From NCBI RefSeq assembly GCF_023242315.1, contig NZ_JALLIY010000001.1, forward strand, positions 1-64,000: 64,000 nucleotides of DNA, given 5' to 3'. This document shows, in pieces, positions 62,238 through 64,000 of this stretch. The DNA comes from Pseudomonas sp. MWU13-2105 (GTDB taxonomy: Bacteria > Pseudomonadota > Gammaproteobacteria > Pseudomonadales > Pseudomonadaceae). The translations under genes and the position numbers were made by a program. Numbering within the stretch: the stretch's first letter is position 1; each line of letters begins with the position of its first letter. The notes under the pieces are model-generated. The model was not told the origin of the DNA, made no database searches, and worked only from the letters and a program-made list of their open reading frames with translations.

Positions 62238-64000
62238 ATGACCTCTAAAAATACTCCAGCCAACGTAGTATCCGATCTAACGTTGCCCCCGGTCGCGGAA
62301 AAAACCTACAAGGCCTATTCCACTCCCCGGCCGCTGTCGACTCAGCAGTATCTGTACTTCACCGAAACCAACACCGACCGCATCCTCGACAACCTCGACG
62401 GCCTGCGCGACATGGTATTCCCCCGTTCAGCCCATACCGAAGGTGAAAGTGAGGCGCGTCGCGACCAGGAATTCCCCTCGGTGTGCCTGATCGGCCTGGG
62501 TCGTTGCGGTTCGAACATTGCGCTGGACGTCGCGGAACTGGTGTACAACGCGCGTAAGTTCTACCTCAACGAGTTCAACAACGACGACAAGGTCAGCGAC
62601 AAGGGCTACCGTCCCGCGCAGTGGATTCGCAACAACCTGCGCCTGGTGCAGAACAAATCGGCCAAGCCGGTGTTCCTGGTGGAACCGCTGGTGATGCTCG
62701 GCGACCTGGACAAGGACATCGCCGGGCGCATCCGTTTCTCGCGCAAGGGCGAAAAAAGCGGCTTTATCCGCGACTACAGCAAGATGAAGATCATGGACCT
62801 GTCGGAAGTCCATGCCGGTGGTGCGGGCAACGCGCCGATCCTCGGCCAGTACCTGGCCAAGATCATCCTGAACAAGGACACCCAGCGCTTCTCCAGCCCC
62901 GACTGGAAGATGATCCACTCGTACCTGATCGACTCCTGCGGGATCAAGGCCAACCAGTCGCGCCTGTACTTCTCGATCTTCAGCGCCGGTGGCGGTACCG
63001 GTTCGGGCATGGCCTCGGAGTTCGGCCTGGCCCAGCAATATTCCTACATGAACAAGACCTTCGATACCAAGCCGGCCGACGAGCACGACAGCAAGAGCGG
63101 CCACTCCTTCGTCTTCGAGCCGATCTTCACCAGCGGTATCTGCGTACTGCCGAACATTTCCGATCACCGCAGTGAAATGTCCGAAGCACTGCACATCAAC
63201 GCCGGCCGCCTGCTCTGTAAGTACCTGTCCGAAGAATGGGATTTCTCGTACAACTTCGACAATGACGACAGCAGCGAAGCCAGCGTCATGGGCCGCATTC
63301 GCCCGTGGAACGCGATGATGCTGATCTCCAACGACATCATGCGCTATGCCGAAGAAAGCGATGACGGCAACATCCAGAACATCGATGTCAATGCCATGGA
63401 GAAGCACGCCAACCAGTACATCTCCCAGCAGATCTTCAACATCCTCACCGCCCAGGCGGTGACCACCGACTACGACCAGAACTATTTCCGACGGGCCGGC
63501 ATCGACATCGGCGAGACCATTCGCCTGGATGCCAACGACCTGTTCATGAGCCTGGCCGGTCCGGTGGCCATTGCCTATGCTGAATCCGTGGTACCGGAAC
63601 AGCCGACGCCAACCGGCGACAAGTTCAAAGTGTTCGAGAAAGAGCCCCAGCGGCTGAACATCGACGACCTGTTCTTCCGTTCCATCGACCTGCCGCACTT
63701 CAACAAGGTGACCCAGGCGATCGAAGGCATCAGCCTGCTGCCGATCGAGTCCAAGCGCTATCGCGCAGCCCTCGACCAGTACAAGACCTCGGGCTACGAC
63801 GCGGCGGCGCTGCACGACCTGCATTTCTTCAAGAACTGCTCGTCGGTGGTCTCGATCGTTTCCCTGCCCAAGGATTACAAACTGTCCTATATGGACCTGA
63901 ACCGGCTCAAGACCCACCTCAACAGCCTGTTCCCCAACACTACGCTCAAGCGCTACGCCCTGGTGATCGGCGCCTCGGCGAACCTGTCGCTGACCACCCT
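62238..64000 (+). CDS. Tubulin/FtsZ-superfamily GTPase-like protein (partial, runs off the window)
   Basis: Frame open for 587 codons to the window end. Residues 1-80 are an N-terminal extension (MTSKNTPANVVSDLTLPPV). The nucleotide-binding core has LIGLGRCGSN at 84-93 (N-terminal glycine loop), VHAGGAGNAP at 191-200, and the tubulin signature AGGGTGSGMA at 250-259. Beyond that is a long region with no recognised domain (EEWDFSYNFDNDDSSE; NALQYI-like helices near 390). It is far longer and different in sequence from cell-division FtsZ (~395 aa) and matches the Tubulin_2-type (PF13809) group of large bacterial tubulin-like proteins. ATG 62238 has only a weak ribosome site. Function unknown; polymer formation is inference. 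Confidence 0.85.
   Translation, partial: MTSKNTPANVVSDLTLPPVAEKTYKAYSTPRPLSTQQYLYFTETNTDRILDNLDGLRDMVFPRSAHTEGESEARRDQEFPSVCLIGLGRCGSNIALDVAELVYNARKFYLNEFNNDDKVSDKGYRPAQWIRNNLRLVQNKSAKPVFLVEPLVMLGDLDKDIAGRIRFSRKGEKSGFIRDYSKMKIMDLSEVHAGGAGNAPILGQYLAKIILNKDTQRFSSPDWKMIHSYLIDSCGIKANQSRLYFSIFSAGGGTGSGMASEFGLAQQYSYMNKTFDTKPADEHDSKSGHSFVFEPIFTSGICVLPNISDHRSEMSEALHINAGRLLCKYLSEEWDFSYNFDNDDSSEASVMGRIRPWNAMMLISNDIMRYAEESDDGNIQNIDVNAMEKHANQYISQQIFNILTAQAVTTDYDQNYFRRAGIDIGETIRLDANDLFMSLAGPVAIAYAESVVPEQPTPTGDKFKVFEKEPQRLNIDDLFFRSIDLPHFNKVTQAIEGISLLPIESKRYRAALDQYKTSGYDAAALHDLHFFKNCSSVVSIVSLPKDYKLSYMDLNRLKTHLNSLFPNTTLKRYALVIGASANLSLTT

Noticed and set aside
62427..63917. Long (about 496 codons) minus-strand open frame
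   Set aside because: It lies wholly inside the plus-strand tubulin-like gene, which carries recognisable motifs. Its His/Gln/Val-rich composition is that of an antisense frame in GC-rich DNA.

Overview
This 64 kb window reads as core chromosome of a fluorescent-group Pseudomonas. The DNA is GC-rich with third-position G/C bias. Markers that support this include PhaG, the EmhR/EmhABC (TtgABC-type) efflux system, the pca aromatic genes with a PcaR regulator, the tiny cbb3-oxidase subunit CcoM, RapA, and many short inverted repeats of the Pseudomonas REP/REPIN type (tgtaggagc.../tgtgggagc...gcttgcccgc). No insertion sequence, prophage or CRISPR array was seen.

Layout. 1-2950: tail of an unknown gene, a flavin reductase-like protein, a small hypothetical gene, an ABM monooxygenase and an AraC regulator. 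2951-11574: a module of a spermidine/putrescine-type ABC importer, an aldehyde dehydrogenase and an AruI-like TPP decarboxylase, with a divergent LysR gene. This looks like uptake and transaminase-route catabolism of arginine or guanidino compounds. 11568-20545: SDR-like reductase, unusual MBL-fold protein with divergent LysR, DHA2 efflux pump, a periplasmic Cache protein divergent from a Cache-GGDEF cyclase, CWC protein, RsuA-type pseudouridine synthase, and PhaG. 20840-24310: tRNA-Gly(CCC), a broken HigA-like antitoxin, then a LysR gene, an HPP-CBS membrane protein and a secreted hydrolase in visibly more AT-rich DNA; this is probably a small acquired islet. 24453-32893: coiled-coil FlxA-like protein, PAS-GAF-GGDEF cyclase, LysE exporter, PLD-type cardiolipin synthase, YceI, serine hydrolase, the olsBA ornithine-lipid operon and AcpH.

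32921-44204: ArsR-MFS-old yellow enzyme operon, a secreted hypothetical protein, a DMT exporter, and emhR divergent from emhABC with a recognisable operator. 44492-53088: OprD porin, polysaccharide deacetylase lipoprotein, and the pcaIJFTD cluster with pcaR upstream. Paired PcaR-type boxes lie at the pcaI and pcaR promoters, and a candidate structured small RNA lies next to the pcaR boxes. 53710-62237: small protein, Pit phosphate transporter, ccoM, two small hypothetical genes, rapA, an MFS transporter and a YkgJ-type Cys-cluster protein.

The right edge holds the most unusual gene. From 62238 a frame stays open to the window end (587 codons) and encodes a tubulin/FtsZ-superfamily GTPase with the GGGTGSG signature and an N-terminal extension. 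It is not FtsZ, and its operon partners lie outside the window.
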